Origin: Hofstenia miamia
Lineage: Eukaryota > Xenacoelomorpha > Acoela
Assembly: GCA_004352715.1 (NCBI GenBank)
Contig: SCFE01000038.1
Location: 637,791 to 701,790 of the forward strand
Direction: 5' to 3'
DNA: 64,000 nt
Part shown: one piece after another, positions 22,640 to 35,040 of the stretch
How the letters are laid out: each line of letters starts with the position of its first letter
How positions within the stretch are numbered: the first letter of the stretch is position 1
Position numbers and translations under genes: made by a program
Notes under the pieces: model-generated
Told to the model about the DNA's origin: nothing
The model's database searches: none
Seen by the model: only the letters and a program-made list of their open reading frames with translations

Positions 22640-23430
22640 TTTTTTCAACATTTAGTGTAGTAGTTTTGAAAATGCTACATTTCTAAATATTGTATTCTGA
22701 CGATGGTCCATGATTGGTTGAAGTGCAGCAATAAGTGCCTATAATAAATGTATATAGCTTATCTCTAATGTACATATATATAACTTTTTTCATGCTATCT
22801 AGTGTAATAGGCAGAAAACCTATGATTTTTTGTATCTTTAAATCAAGTGTGCAGCATTTATAGCATTAATTTGTGCATATGTTACTTATGCTATTTTTTG
22901 AAGTTATGTTGTTATTGCCAACAATTATTGCCATTTTATGTTTTGAAGAATTTGCCTACACTGTTAAATTCGGCAGTTAATTCTGTTTAGGTTTTGTTAC
23001 ATGGATTAAGCAGTTATGTAAAATTTATGTACTAATCATTTGTTGATGGGGCATGTTTATTGATGTTTTGAAGCTATTGTCACACCGAAGACTGATAGCT
23101 TGGTTTTGTTTCTCAGAATTCGCACGTGCAAAATTACGATTTGGGATAATTGGTTTTGCTAATATCTTCTCATTTCCAGATAACTTGAAAACTGAGATAC
23201 TGCACGTGGATGTCATCTTATATATTAAATATTACAAACAAATTTGATAGCATAATTACTGCATCTCATGTGCTCTGGAAATATTTCTTTTCTCTTAAAA
23301 AAAACATTTAAAACTTGTGAACGGCTAATTTTCATAAAATTTTATTAATTTCTACGGAATAATCGAATACTATTTGTATTTGAAAATAACATATTCAACC
23401 TTGTTGATTTTAAGTAGTGTACATTTAATC
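22640..23430. other. Intergenic, no gene seen
   Basis: AT-rich; overlapping 63-64-codon ORFs on opposite strands at 23025-23247 are mutual shadows and neither is supported. Confidence 0.4.
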
Positions 23431-23546
23431 ATGTCGCAAAAAGTCTATGCAGATGAGTTTGCACTTTGCTCGAATATCAATTTTGCAAACCGACGTCAAA
23501 GTTGCATAACATGGTTCCACTACAATCATACGAGGTATATTGATAG

Positions 23547-23594
<48 letters not shown>

Positions 23595-23853
23595 ACATTT
23601 CCGGCATAATCTAAGAGCATTGAAATCCAATTTTATTCAGATTGAAATCAAATGTTCTAGAAAAATTTAACGCTCGTATTTCCCAAATTATTTTATCAAA
23701 ATTCAAATAAATCACTAAATTCCTTGCAGGCTATCACTATCTGGAGTGTATGTAGGAATTTCTGATAGTCGGTCATATCAATTGTGGTTAAGTTTAGTTT
23801 TCAAATACATGGCGATTCTCTCGAGGGCTCTTCGAGAACCACGATTTTCCTAG
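23431..23853 (+). CDS. Weak candidate: two-exon small protein (75 residues)
   Basis: Proposed join of 23431-23534 and 23730-23853. Exon 1 reads MSQKVYADEFALCSNINFAN and ends HYNHT plus a split arginine codon at AG|GTATAT. A 195-bp intron containing a (TA)n tract ends TTCCTTGCAG, and exon 2 stays open for 40 codons (LSLSGVYVGISDSRSYQLWL, later SRALREPRFS) to TAG. The phases match. The frame is also open upstream of the ATG to about 23338 with a hydrophobic run (LLILSSVHLIM), so a secretory signal encoded by an earlier exon is possible. No family is recognised, and a chance arrangement cannot be excluded. Confidence 0.3.
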
Positions 23854-24400
23854 GTTTCTGTCCAACTTAGTCTCATTGGATTCGGTCCTGATCTCAGTCC
23901 CATCACATTTGCGTGAAATTTTCTGATTCCATAGTCACATTGGTTCCATATCATAACTACCGTTTCGACCAAAATTAGAAAATAATTGAGTAATATTCTG
24001 AAATCGGTGGTCCCAAATCCTTCATATTTGGTTTTAGCCCCATTTAGTTTTTTGGTCCTAGATCTCAGTCCAAAGGGACAAGGCGGTCCCACAGAACCTT
24101 AGCTCCCTGTATAAACTGTTTTTTTATCAAGGATTAGAAAGCAAAAGTGTTTGCAATACTTCATACACTTATTTGAAAATAATATAGCACTGGAAGTGTT
24201 CATAAAATACAATACTATCTAAACGAGCTGCAATGTCCAATTTAACAATGTAACTATGTGCAAAAAGTTGAAATACCTTATTTTTGTACCTTTTGAAAAG
24301 AAGATACATTCTATTAAATTTTATTGATTTCAGGCTCTCTTTTCTATGCCTAATGTGAAGACCCGCTCTTAGACAACTTCGCAACTACAACCTTCTCAAG
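23854..24400. other. Intergenic with a local direct repeat
   Basis: The phrase ggtcctgatctcagtccc near 23885 recurs as ggtcctagatctcagtcc near 24055. A minus-strand 80-codon ORF (23850-24092) spans this but has no recognisable domain. Confidence 0.4.
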
Positions 24401-25600
24401 CAGATACTGATAAAAAACACGGATCACCACTTACCCTCAAAAGCTTAGCCACCTCAGTTCGTAATTTGGAAGGACTCGTTTCTCGACACTATGAATCCCG
24501 TCGACCAGCATCTCTTCAGGCTCCTCATCCCTCTACTCAGCACATTCAACTACCTCAACCGTTCCAGACGTGATTGGCACAGACGCGTTTCCTCTTCCGT
24601 TGATGCCAACAGTTGTTGAGCAAATCAGAGACACCCTTCCAAAGCCACGATGTAAGGGCAAAGATCGCAGGGAGCTCACGCTTATTTGTGATCTCTACAA
24701 AGACTACCATCGCTTCGACGCATACAATCAACGTGTTCTCCGCTTTGCATTACAGATGGGATTCTATAATCGCCACAATAAAATCTATCGAACTCTTGCG
24801 AGCTTGGTATCAACTTCTTTCTCTTTTCTTAGTGTGAAACAGAATCATTATCGGATCAGATGTAGCTGAGGACGAACAAGCCAAGCCTGCTTATTATTGC
24901 TCAAATCTAGATCTCTCTAATCGATTTTGTTTTTCTTCTTGTATTTTTAATCAGCCAGTAGCACCTGACCCGGAAGCTCCTCCTAAATATCGTTTCCTTT
25001 TAACCACGTGGATTGGGATCCCTTAGCGGCTCATCACCCACTTCCGCAACGACTTAAACAATTCGCTTTTATATGTTTTATTTATAAGTTTCGGCCTTAC
25101 GTTGCGAGGAAACCACAGAAGTTTTCTCCTGCAATACAATCTCACCTTTCAGCACAAATAGATACCCTTTTGACTGCTAGCATCAACTCACCGTCTCCGC
25201 TTTCGCCGTTCGTTTTCCAATCTATTTCCTTTGAAGAAATTCTGCAGTCTCGCGTAGTCACATATTGAAAACATTGTGCTGATCTTTCACATGGATGCTT
25301 TCATTTGGATCCACAATTACGTAGTTTTCTTGAATCAATTGGAATTGTTTATCAGGAACGAAAATCTGTTAGATCTCCTCTTTCCTCAGCTTCCGTGCTT
25401 GGTTTTCACATTGACATCATTCGCATTATCATTGCGTTTACTCCACAGTGCAGAGGATCATTGGTTCTATTTTAGCAGAAAATTTTTTTTCATTAACGAC
25501 AAAAAGTTTGGAAATTTACCTTGGACACCTCGCCTTCGCTTGGCCCCTTTTAACGCGTTGGGATTTAATTAAAATACTTTATCATGATGTTCATAAACCT
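24400..25600 (+). pseudogene. Decayed retroelement, possibly DIRS-like reverse transcriptase
   Basis: This GC-richer block reads as protein across shifting frames. Early parts (near 24450-24560 and 24570-24780) are open and basic, for example KGKDRRELTLICDLYKDYH, but unrecognised. From about 25290 one frame reads FHLDPQLRSFLESIGIVYQ, then SSASVLGFHIDIIRIIIAF, resembling the reverse transcriptase thumb of DIRS/Ngaro elements (L..LG......K.......LGF.ID). Another frame near 25500-25560 gives SLEIYLGHLAFAWPL, like their LLGxLxFA connection motif. The catalytic YxDD-type region cannot be read, and no tyrosine recombinase is seen, so the family is tentative. Numerous stops and shifts show it is dead. 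Confidence 0.4.
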
Positions 25601-25735
25601 AACCTCTTGACTGTATTTCAATTGATGGTTTCCCATATACTTTTTAAATATGAACTATTTAACTCCGGCTGCATGTCAATTTCAATTATCGTATATTCTC
25701 TAAACGGTTGGTTTTCCCTTCTCTATTTATTCTTT

Positions 25736-25754
25736 CTTCTACTTATCAAATTTG

Positions 25755-25804
<50 letters not shown>

Positions 25805-25806
25805 GT
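25736..25806. repeat. (TA)n microsatellite whose left flank recurs at 27836
   Basis: cttctacttatcaaatttg followed by (TA)n occurs here and again right after the single N at 27835. A shared flank plus microsatellite is a typical site for scaffold mis-joins. Confidence 0.8.
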
Positions 25807-25873
25807 TTTGAAATGTGCTAGTCTACCTATTACGCTCAAAACTGCGTTAGAAGTAGGTAAGATTAGTGTTTAA

Positions 25874-27249
25874 AATGTAAAAGAAATAACAGCGAATAAT
25901 ATAAAAAACCGAATAATCACAAAACTAATTCGTCTTTGAAATTTTGGTTTCACTGTCCATTTCAGGCACATTGCTACAATACATCCAAGACTGTTTTTTA
26001 ATAAATGAAATGTTTATTAGAGTTTGATACCACATACAATGTAAATTTAACAAGATTTACAAAAAATACAACGCGAGTTTAGTGTAACAGACATATAATA
26101 TAATCATTAAAATAGAATATCCTAAATCGTCTATTATTTACTAAACAATACAATAAGCTTCGCACAAACTGATCGAATGCAATTTTATCCTGATTGGTTT
26201 GAAAAGATCTTATTGCAGTTGTTATTAATGCCAAAACTATCAATGTTTCAAAATTAAAACTAAGATATTTCGTATTTTCCAAATAACAAATATTTCTAAT
26301 GCGGTATATAACTATTGATATAACCTTAACTTAAATGTGAAAACTAGTATGTCAAAATGGTCTTGGTTTGTTTTCATTTAGCGGAAATAAAAAAATATCA
26401 TTTTATGTATTTTTTATATTAATATAAGCGATTAATCAACAAACCGGTACCAAATAATAAAAATAACCAATTAGTCTAGTTGTTTATTTAAAATGTAAAT
26501 TTAAATATTTATACTCGTTTCATATCATTACTACGTGTAGAGCAATGATAAGAGCATGCTGTTAATATGTTTTTAAATTTCGATTAATAATAATTAATAT
26601 CCCATCTCTTTAATGTTGCAATGAAAATATTGGTTTGTCTCATGCTAAGATTTATCTTTGCAGCTATTGGAAGGTAATGGAGACCCTAAGAATTTATGAA
26701 AGAAAAAATCACTATTAGATTGGCTCATTTGTTCCTTCAATTTTTGTAGGCTAATCATACGTTCTTCTACATCAGGGCATTTAAATATTGGAGTTCAAGA
26801 GTTTTGTTGATATCAAGATATATGAAAAATCCCCATATTAATAGATAAAAATAACAGTTACTATTGTGGTTTTTTTATTCACCCCAAATATGAGAATTGC
26901 AAATGACAAAAACTGTTGGATCTTCAAACAAGTAAAAATATATTATTTGGGTGTCAATATGCTGATAATAGCTAAATTTCTAAAAATATGCTTAAAAATA
27001 TTTTATTTGCATCCTCACTATATTTACAAAGGGGTGATTTTTCAGAACTTATGTAACAGAATTCACACAAGTCTTGCATTTATACGAATTTTGGTATGTA
27101 GTATGCTAGTGACATAAAAGTATATTGTGATTACAAGTTGCAACATCACAACAGAGAAACGGATGTTAATCAATTATTGTTGGAAATGAGTTGCAGAGAA
27201 GGTTTAACTTCAATGTTTCAATGCCGCATATAGTCGTAGAAATTAACTC
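25874..27249. other. Intergenic, no gene seen
   Basis: AT-rich; ORFs at 26079-26282 (minus) and 26866-27117 (plus) lack recognisable motifs. Confidence 0.4.
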
Positions 27250-27834
27250 AACAAAGCAATCATATGCAGGTTTTCCAAAACTTAGAATACAAATTACTCA
27301 AAAAGTATAGTTTTATGTGTAAAATGGCATTCAAATTCATAATTCTCGTCCCAAAATTGACTGAAATCAGTTAAAATAATCAGTCAACTAAATTTTATGT
27401 CACACAGTATTATTTATAAATCATTTGTTTAAAAAATATTTTAATGCTAGTCTAGACAATGAAAAATGAAAATCTAGGCTTTTTTTAACAGAAATAGGTC
27501 TTTAGGTAAATTTTCGCAAAATGGTGGTTAACCCTTAGATGCGCAACCTAGTTTATAACGTTTATGTGCAACATGGATGCAATCCAAGTGGCCCATTAGA
27601 AAAATGCATCATTAAATAATTTTAGTATCAACTGATGCATAAAAATATACGTGAAATTTAGATGTGAAGTAATCATATGTAGGTACACTGCTTAAAGGTG
27701 ATTATTTGAGCAATGTTAATTATTTTAGTGTAATGTTAGTTGGAAGCTGGCGGTGGACTGTTTTGATTTTTCAGATTTCTTATGTTATTTTACATTTACT
27801 AGTTTTGCAAAAATCTCTTAATGATGTGCTTACA
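27250..27834 (+). repeat. 585-bp segment, copy 2 of 13216-13800
   Basis: Near-identical to 13216-13800 in the same orientation. It ends at the N at 27835, inside the candidate terminal exon, so here that exon is truncated. Confidence 0.85.
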
Positions 27835-27851
27835 NCTTCTACTTATCAAAT

Positions 27852-27852
27852 T

Positions 27853-27887
<35 letters not shown>

Positions 27888-27920
27888 TTTCTTGTAAATA
27901 CCTTAACAATGTCAAATTCA

Positions 27921-27956
<36 letters not shown>
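27852..27956. repeat. (TA)n and (ATT)n microsatellites
   Basis: A (TA)n run at about 27853-27885 and an (ATT)n run at about 27921-27955. Short ORFs across them are repeat translations. Confidence 0.9.
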
Positions 27957-29344
27957 AGTGCAATCTTACATTTATTTGTATTATCATACACACATAAACT
28001 AATTGAACCAACTAAGGCATTCGCATTTAAATTCACTGAAAAATGAAAAATTGAAATATACAAGAGGTCAAAATTTTGAATTCACTAGAAATATAGTTAT
28101 AATTGTTTGAAATTTTTAGCCGCTCCCAACTTTGAGTTATTCTGCACAGTTGAATTGTGCATAAAAAATGAAGAGGAAACTATATTTTGTAATTTTCAAT
28201 TCCCATAACTGTATTGTGAATGCAAGAGAAACTAATTATTTGATAATTCTGATATTAAATTTCAATTTCTATGCAATTATGCATGATATTGTAGGCGTTT
28301 TACCCTAAATTACAAGAAATTACATGTGCAAACCGCCCCTCTGGCTAAATAAAGCTAATCGCCCCTGATTCTACATGAGATTAATGTTATGACTTTATGT
28401 TATTATTATGGAAATGGCACATCAATGCAAAATTTCAATATTCTAAAGTATATAGAGTTTATATATAATTTAACACGTGCATTCATGCAATACAAACATC
28501 ATGATTTTCATAAATTAAACAAACAAGAAATAATCACATTCTAAATTATGGTTTACATATGACTCAATTCAAATTTTGCTCCAATGATTCGTCATTATTG
28601 AAATAGTGTAATTGAGGTCCGCAACAAATTGCATAGTCTTAAACTATAGCATTTGATAAATAAATTGTAAGTATGCACGCATCTATAAAAAATCAAACCC
28701 TGATAATAATTTACCAACTAAATCTTAACGCGATTCATTCCTCATATATTTCATTTATTGTGAAGAAACCTTGGAATCTCACGTCTCACCTCTTAGCACG
28801 AATAGACGCCTTTTAACAAACAAAGCCTTCTTTCTAGCTCCCATCGTTTCCTCGGATAATGAAATCTCATGAAGTCCCATCTAATCACTTCTAAATTTAT
28901 ATATATATATATATATCATTTTTATTACAATAAGATCACATGCAGACCTAAGAATATTCAAATGAGAGCGTTTTTAAATTTTTTGTGATAAAGTCGACAG
29001 TACTCTGAGAGTGGAACATTTTTGCTATAATGCTTCGGTTTTTATTACGATTCTACATGTAGGGCACTCATTTTTTTAACGATATATTGCAGTAAAATAA
29101 CGGACTTTAACATAGAATCCATAATCCAGTATATTGCTACGAAAATAAGTATTAATATTAGTAATGTTTACAAAAAAACCGTTCAAAAGTTAGCAATTGA
29201 TGCAGATTAGAAATTTTTCTATATTTTATCTATGTTTAAGTTACACAAGGTTAAGTACATTACAATGTTTATACTTTGTTTATGAGAAAACATCAACATA
29301 ATCTTAACAAAGTGTACACATAATAAACATTTAGTGAACCACGG
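27957..29344. other. Intergenic; possible short retroelement echo
   Basis: Mostly featureless. Near 28765-28860 a phrase (tctcacctcttagcacgaat) resembles 25140-25165 in the decayed retroelement, so a small second fragment is possible. A (TA)n tract lies near 28899. The last 150 bp lead into the second receptor gene. Confidence 0.35.
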
Positions 29345-30436
29345 ATGAATTTCTTAAATTGTACAGATTTATGGTGCAAGACTTTCTGCGTTTGTGTTTC
29401 TACATTAAAAATCATACCAATCTTGTATACCATCTTTGCCGTTATAACAATATTCGCAAGTGGTTATGTTTTGAAGCAATACATCCAGAAAATTCAGGAA
29501 GTAAGATCACATGAATATAGTGTTCCTTTACGAGTTTACATCCCTATTCTTGTGTATGTTATAGCCTACATTGTTGATATGATAATAGCTGTTTTATTGC
29601 TATCATCCAACCTCTATTTATTCGCAACTAAAAACATTTTCATTGGAAAGGCTTCATGTTCCAATCAAAGCCTTAATAAATATTTTATGGTATATTGTTC
29701 ATTACAAGTCGTACCAGATGCAATCATAGATATACTTTTCTACACAATTTTACCCTTCCTTAGCTATTATAGACTTGTTATTTTAGTGGAAACTCGGGTT
29801 GGTCCAAGAATTCAAGGCATTGTGAATTACTATATAATTTTAATGCCACCAATAATAGGAATTTCTGCCTTGGTTACAGTGTGCATGGTAGTTTGGAGAA
29901 TTAAATATGAATGCACTCAATCCCTTGATAGTGGGTTTTGGAACATTAGCTCTCAAAATGCTTATTTCTATGAAAAGGGCACCATATTCTTTAGTCAATT
30001 GGTAACCTCTGCATTATATATTGCTTCACTTTTAGCTACTGTGGCGAATGTTATCTTCTTTTTAAAGGAACGAAAGCGCTTTCAGAGAATCTCACTTTCA
30101 AGTAATGAGATCTTGTCCCTGAAGGAGATACTGCCATATTTAATTACAGCCTTAGTATCATTTCCATATGAAATATATTCGTTATATTTGTACATTAGAC
30201 GACCTACGTATTTTTTGTATTCGGGTTGGTTGGTTAAACCTCTACAAGGAATATCCATAGAATCCATTAACAGATGCATTCCGAATCATAAAAGGGAAGT
30301 ATTTAAAACAGCAGTTTTCCTAGCAATTTCTCATTTATGCTTTTATGGGGCAATCATTATCAAACCAGTTGCATACATTTTTCTAAATAAACCAGGATGG
30401 AAAGAAATTCAAAGGAAACTTTTTAACATATGTTAA
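29345..30436 (+). CDS. Divergent seven-transmembrane receptor, single exon
   Basis: An intact 363-residue membrane protein with seven hydrophobic helices at about residues 23-43, 64-90, 123-147, 159-184, 216-241, 264-286 and 322-347. TM3 ends in FLSYYRLVILVE, where YYR occupies the DRY position, and TM7 ends in KPVAYIFL, with K340-P341-x-x-Y344 in place of NPxxY, followed by a short amphipathic tail (GWKEIQRKLF). Possible N-glycosylation sites are N5 (NCT) and N107 (NQS). The architecture is that of a G protein-coupled receptor, but the key class A residues are mostly lost, as in fast-evolving chemoreceptor families of invertebrates. It is not close to the receptor at 17227. Start: first ATG, directly after an in-frame TGA-containing leader and giving a short extracellular N terminus. 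Ligand and coupling are unknown. Confidence 0.8.
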   Translation: MNFLNCTDLWCKTFCVCVSTLKIIPILYTIFAVITIFASGYVLKQYIQKIQEVRSHEYSVPLRVYIPILVYVIAYIVDMIIAVLLLSSNLYLFATKNIFIGKASCSNQSLNKYFMVYCSLQVVPDAIIDILFYTILPFLSYYRLVILVETRVGPRIQGIVNYYIILMPPIIGISALVTVCMVVWRIKYECTQSLDSGFWNISSQNAYFYEKGTIFFSQLVTSALYIASLLATVANVIFFLKERKRFQRISLSSNEILSLKEILPYLITALVSFPYEIYSLYLYIRRPTYFLYSGWLVKPLQGISIESINRCIPNHKREVFKTAVFLAISHLCFYGAIIIKPVAYIFLNKPGWKEIQRKLFNIC

Positions 30437-33000
30437 AGTTTGACTCCTAAATTTCCATCTTAATTTATTTGAATATATTTTTAAATTTTTAATGCTTTAA
30501 TTTAAAACGATCATGGCAAATAGTGAATCTATCTTTCAAGATCAATGCAAAGCAAAGTTTCAATGAATCTACTATGTTTCACAGGTAGCAAGTTGAAATT
30601 CATTTTGCTCAAGGTCATTGAGATTTCATTTTCAGGGAATTTTTTTATTACGTTCTAATCATTATAATGGTCTCTATTGATAATTTTTGGAGTAAGAGGA
30701 AATACATAGAACAATTGAAATGAAGGACTTTTTAGCATATTTGGAAAAAAACTAGTGTCAAGTGTTCTTGAAATAACTTGATGTAGAATAAATTCTTGTT
30801 TTGTCGGACGAATGGCATTATAACATTATATATGGTTTGTAGCATGTTCCTGAGTATCAATTACACTGTCCCGTTTACATCTTCTTTGACAAAATTTAGC
30901 AGTTGCTTTTCAACCTACATATGTATTTTTTCATCAAATTGATTGTTAAATATGTGTATCTTGCAATACTCCATAGGGGCCCATCACACAACTACCGCTT
31001 TTCATGAAACTAATTTCATGCTCTAAAACATTGTTGGGCTGGAATGCCCAATGTTATATTTCAATTGGCTGTAACTTCGTTTTCAAGTGTTTTTCATCAT
31101 TTATTTTATTGCAAATACATTTAGATAACCCTTAAGCGATGAAAATGTCAATATTTTTTGTTACCTAAGAGATTGGAACGAAAATGTTTTGAAAAAGTTT
31201 TCCTGTTTATTTGAAATTAAAAAAAAATTTTTTGATAATATTGTCAGGCATGTGCAGCACAATAGTCAATTTATGAAATTTTTTATGAAGAAATTTTGCA
31301 TAGGTAGATTAGAATACAACACATTATGTGTAACATAATGAGATTAACCTCAATAATCTCGAAATTAATCAGTATGTTTAAAATTAATCGAATCTAGTAT
31401 ATTGCAGCTAAGATTGATTGGTGGGGCTGCCAGTAAACTTTGGTCAACTGTGACTAATTACCAACAATTAAAACAACATAATTATGGCAAAAATATTACT
31501 ACTTTTTCAAAAAAAATTAACTCATTTTGCTGTCATTGCATAAGCATAAAAAAACAGATTATATTTTTATTTCAAGTAAATGAAAATTTCCAGCTTTTTG
31601 TGATCCGGTATTGGATTGCGCATGGTTAAATACTATTACTTTTTGTGAAAAATTTACAAAGGAGAATTATGACAAATAAGATGTATTATAATATATTAAT
31701 TTTTAGAATCCCTTCACAATTCTCAGATAATGATCGGAGTCTAGAATTCTAGATCTAAGCTTGAACGATGGTCTATAACAGTTAAGCTTGCAGAGGAGAG
31801 TCTCTCTGTGATTGACCACCACACGTTTGTGCTAAATTAATTTGAAGTGCAAGCATGTGCAATTTATTTCTTTTGTATTTTCCAGAAAGCCAATAGGATG
31901 TCATTAGTAACGAGCTATCACAATCCCTGTAGTATGCAACTCATTTCGCAAATCACAATTAGCAAAACTTTGTGAGGGCTGGCTTATTCTAGAATATAAC
32001 TTAGAATAATTTGCCATCAACATTCAATCTAGAATCAAAGAAATCCGTGTGATGCATGAACGCCCTTATCAATATTTAAAAGTAAAGAATGCTTAAATTT
32101 TTCTTCATCTGATGTGTCAATAGGGAAAAACGAAAATATCTGAAAGTAGGATCCGAAATTATCATTTCGGCTCGAATATTTGTTGAGTAACTCCACCTGA
32201 CTTGTACATTTCCAGAACCGACCTTTGGGCAGGACTTACCCGATTCTATCTCTGATCTAACCATCAGCCTTAATTTATGTATAATGTGCTATTACTTCTT
32301 TCTAACACTATTCTACATTAGTATTTTTATTGAATTTTTTTGGACTCTAAGTAGATGTTCTTCTAGTCTATTCTTATATAAAGGAAAATCAAGATAATAA
32401 ACCTAAAATTCATAAGTGCTATAAGAGAGCACAAAGCGCAAGTGTTTATAAGTGCAAGTGAAAAGGCGAAAGCAACAATAAGCGCAAATTTATTAAGCGA
32501 TTAACTCACTAATGTAAAATATATATGACATTTATACATTTTATGAAATTAGCCTTAAGTTGCCACCATGAGTTTAAATATAAACAATGTTTTGTGCATG
32601 TTTCAAACAACATAAAATCAAATATAGCATCAAAGACTTAATGTAAGGGCAAATAACCCATAGTCAAAATTCATGGAGACACTAGATATAGTGTTTAAAG
32701 TGTTTTTAAATTGTTGACTTATCTATCAGTTTGTTTGTTATAAGCGCTACAATTCCTGGGAGATTTGTGATAGATTAAGTTATTTTTGTAAGCCATTTTA
32801 ACCATTAGCCCAGAATCATTTTCTTATGCAAAAATGGTAATGACTTATATCTTAATTCAATGTATTGTATTTTATCTGCAAAGTTGTGACACTGGTTACT
32901 AATGAGAAGAAGACAAGGGGATACAATTGTGCACACCTAACTCTGTAAACATTGAGATTTCACGAATTTGTATTTCCCCATGGTCACCAATGAAATATAT
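30437..33000. other. Intergenic, no gene seen
   Basis: AT-rich unique sequence with ordinary CpG frequency. ORFs at 31402-31629 (plus) and 32076-32264 (minus) lack recognisable motifs. CpG becomes rare from about 33.0 kb. Confidence 0.4.
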
Positions 33001-34550
33001 TGACTTAAATGTTCAAAAAGCTATTTACAGTTTCTCTTACAGTTTCTTTAAATTATTATATATTTTATAAGGATGCAATACAATCAGAAAATGCTTAGTT
33101 TTCTTAGATGAAGTATCTACATGTATTAATTAATGAATATTATATTTTTTCATTATTTATGGTTACTTACATTTTCTATTGCTTATATTTAGGCATTAAT
33201 AATTTGATTTTCAGATGATGTAGTGCTTTTCTGGTTATTATTTAAATATAGAAACTATGATTTTACATTTACTCTCCCAGGATGTAGTAAATTCTAGGGC
33301 ATTTTTCAAAATGGAATATGTATATATATTTATATATATTACTAATCCCAAAAAATACATCAAATTATAATGACATCACATTCATTCTTACAGTGGTAGA
33401 CCACTTTGCATTAAAATGACTTCATTTAGTTGAAAAAATTCAATAGACAAAACATGAATATAGAATCATACATTGGAAATCAAAAAACTTTTTATGGGAC
33501 CAGCTAAGACTGGTAAGACTTCATGTGAAATTATTAAAATTTAATTATTGAAAATAAGTTCAATTGTATTCTAATATAGCAATTGAAACATGAGAAAACC
33601 ACTAAAGAAAATTACCAATATTGATAGCTATACATTTGGTAATAATTTAATGGCTAACATTGAATTGAGTAACACTCTGTTTTATGGTGACTCTATAGGG
33701 AAGGAAAAATATATATAGTAGGATTTTAATGATCTGATAACATTTACTTGAAACAAGAGTAAATTGACATTTAAGATGAAATGGCAGTCAACAATAAATA
33801 TTTTATTGAAAGTAAATTTAAGCCAAAATTTGATGATTATGAATTCTACATCAAGAAATAGAAAAGTTTATGTAAATAATGAATTCACAGAAAGAGAATG
33901 TCAAGCTAGCCTTTTGCATATACATTAGCTCTGAAGAGAAATCAATAATGTACAAGCATAAAAGAGGAGAGAACAAGAGATTAAAATATTTAAAGAAAGT
34001 TGGATAGTACCATTAAAACAAATCACTGTCAATGCAAACAATTCTAATATTAATACAACATGTAAAAGAAAATGTCATCATATAGATGAAAAAACTGTAA
34101 AACAAAATAAAAAAAATATTCAAATAATTCAACAAACTATTATTGATGATATCAAAATCAATTACTAAAATTAAATTAAATGCATGGCATTACTTGTGGG
34201 AACATAACTCACATTAAGACTAATAAATTTATCTCCCCACTCAACTAAGATATTTTAGCATATTCTGATTATGCTATTCCATTTTTTCTTTTAAACACTT
34301 TTTCTATTCAAGTACAGTCTTACCAGAAAGTATTTGAGGATGAGTGATTTTATTCCAATATGTTGTTTTTTTAAATTAAGCAACTATTCATTGAATTTCA
34401 GAATTTTTCCCGCATTTTAATGATGTTTATTTAGTCTCCTCATTAGCAAATCTAATAAGTTATTTAAGCAAATACTTTGAATTTTAACCTTTTTAATCAC
34501 TTGCAAAAAGGCCTCTCTTGACATTGAAAATATGCCAATAATGTCTTAAA
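33001..34550. other. CpG-poor sequence, no gene seen
   Basis: AT-rich, with only one CpG (near 34410). It may include 5' parts of the Tc1 element that follows, but no domain can be read. Confidence 0.4.
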
Positions 34551-35040
34551 TGTGCAACTGAATATGGTGACTGGCCACCAGAGCAGTGGCAAAGTGTAAT
34601 GTTTTTAGATGAAATTTCATTTTAACAGTTACAGAAGTATCTAATGTACATCTGAAGACCTAAATGTGTGGGATATGATATTTGTTACATAATTGCCACT
34701 ATGAAGCACCCACTAAAAATAATGGTGTGAGATTGCTTCTCAGCCCAAAGCACCAGAAGCTTGTATTTACTACAACATGGGACATTAATGAATAATGAAT
34801 GCAAAAATCTACTTGGTAATGCTTAAAGAAAAGCTTAAACTGCATGTGACTGTTTATAGAACTCAATGTTTTCTCCATAATTCTATACACTGTCACAAAG
34901 CAAAAATTGCAACAAAATGGCTCAACCAAGAGCAACTTCCAGACTTTAATCCAATTGAAAACATATGGAACTAATTGAAGGCTGAATTTTTCTGCAGAAT
35001 CTTACTCCAATCTAGCAGATAAATGATTCCATAAGGTGCA
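34550..35040 (+). pseudogene. Tc1/mariner transposase remnant, CpG-depleted
   Basis: Blocks of a Tc1-type DDE transposase read in order across frames: WPPEQWQSVMFLDEISF near 34573-34624 (the VMFSDE catalytic block), MKHPLKIMV with a stop where the tryptophan of MVWG should be, then CFSAQ near 34700-34745, and KWLNQEQLPDFNPIENIWN near 34916-34972 (the SPDLNPIENLW block), followed by a stop. Three or more frames are needed. It appears to be a different copy from the Tc1 remnant at 19.4-19.7 kb. No terminal repeats were identified. Confidence 0.75.

Noticed and set aside
27839-28063. ORFs rich in YIYIYI or IIIIII
   Set aside because: Translations of (TA)n and (ATT)n microsatellites.
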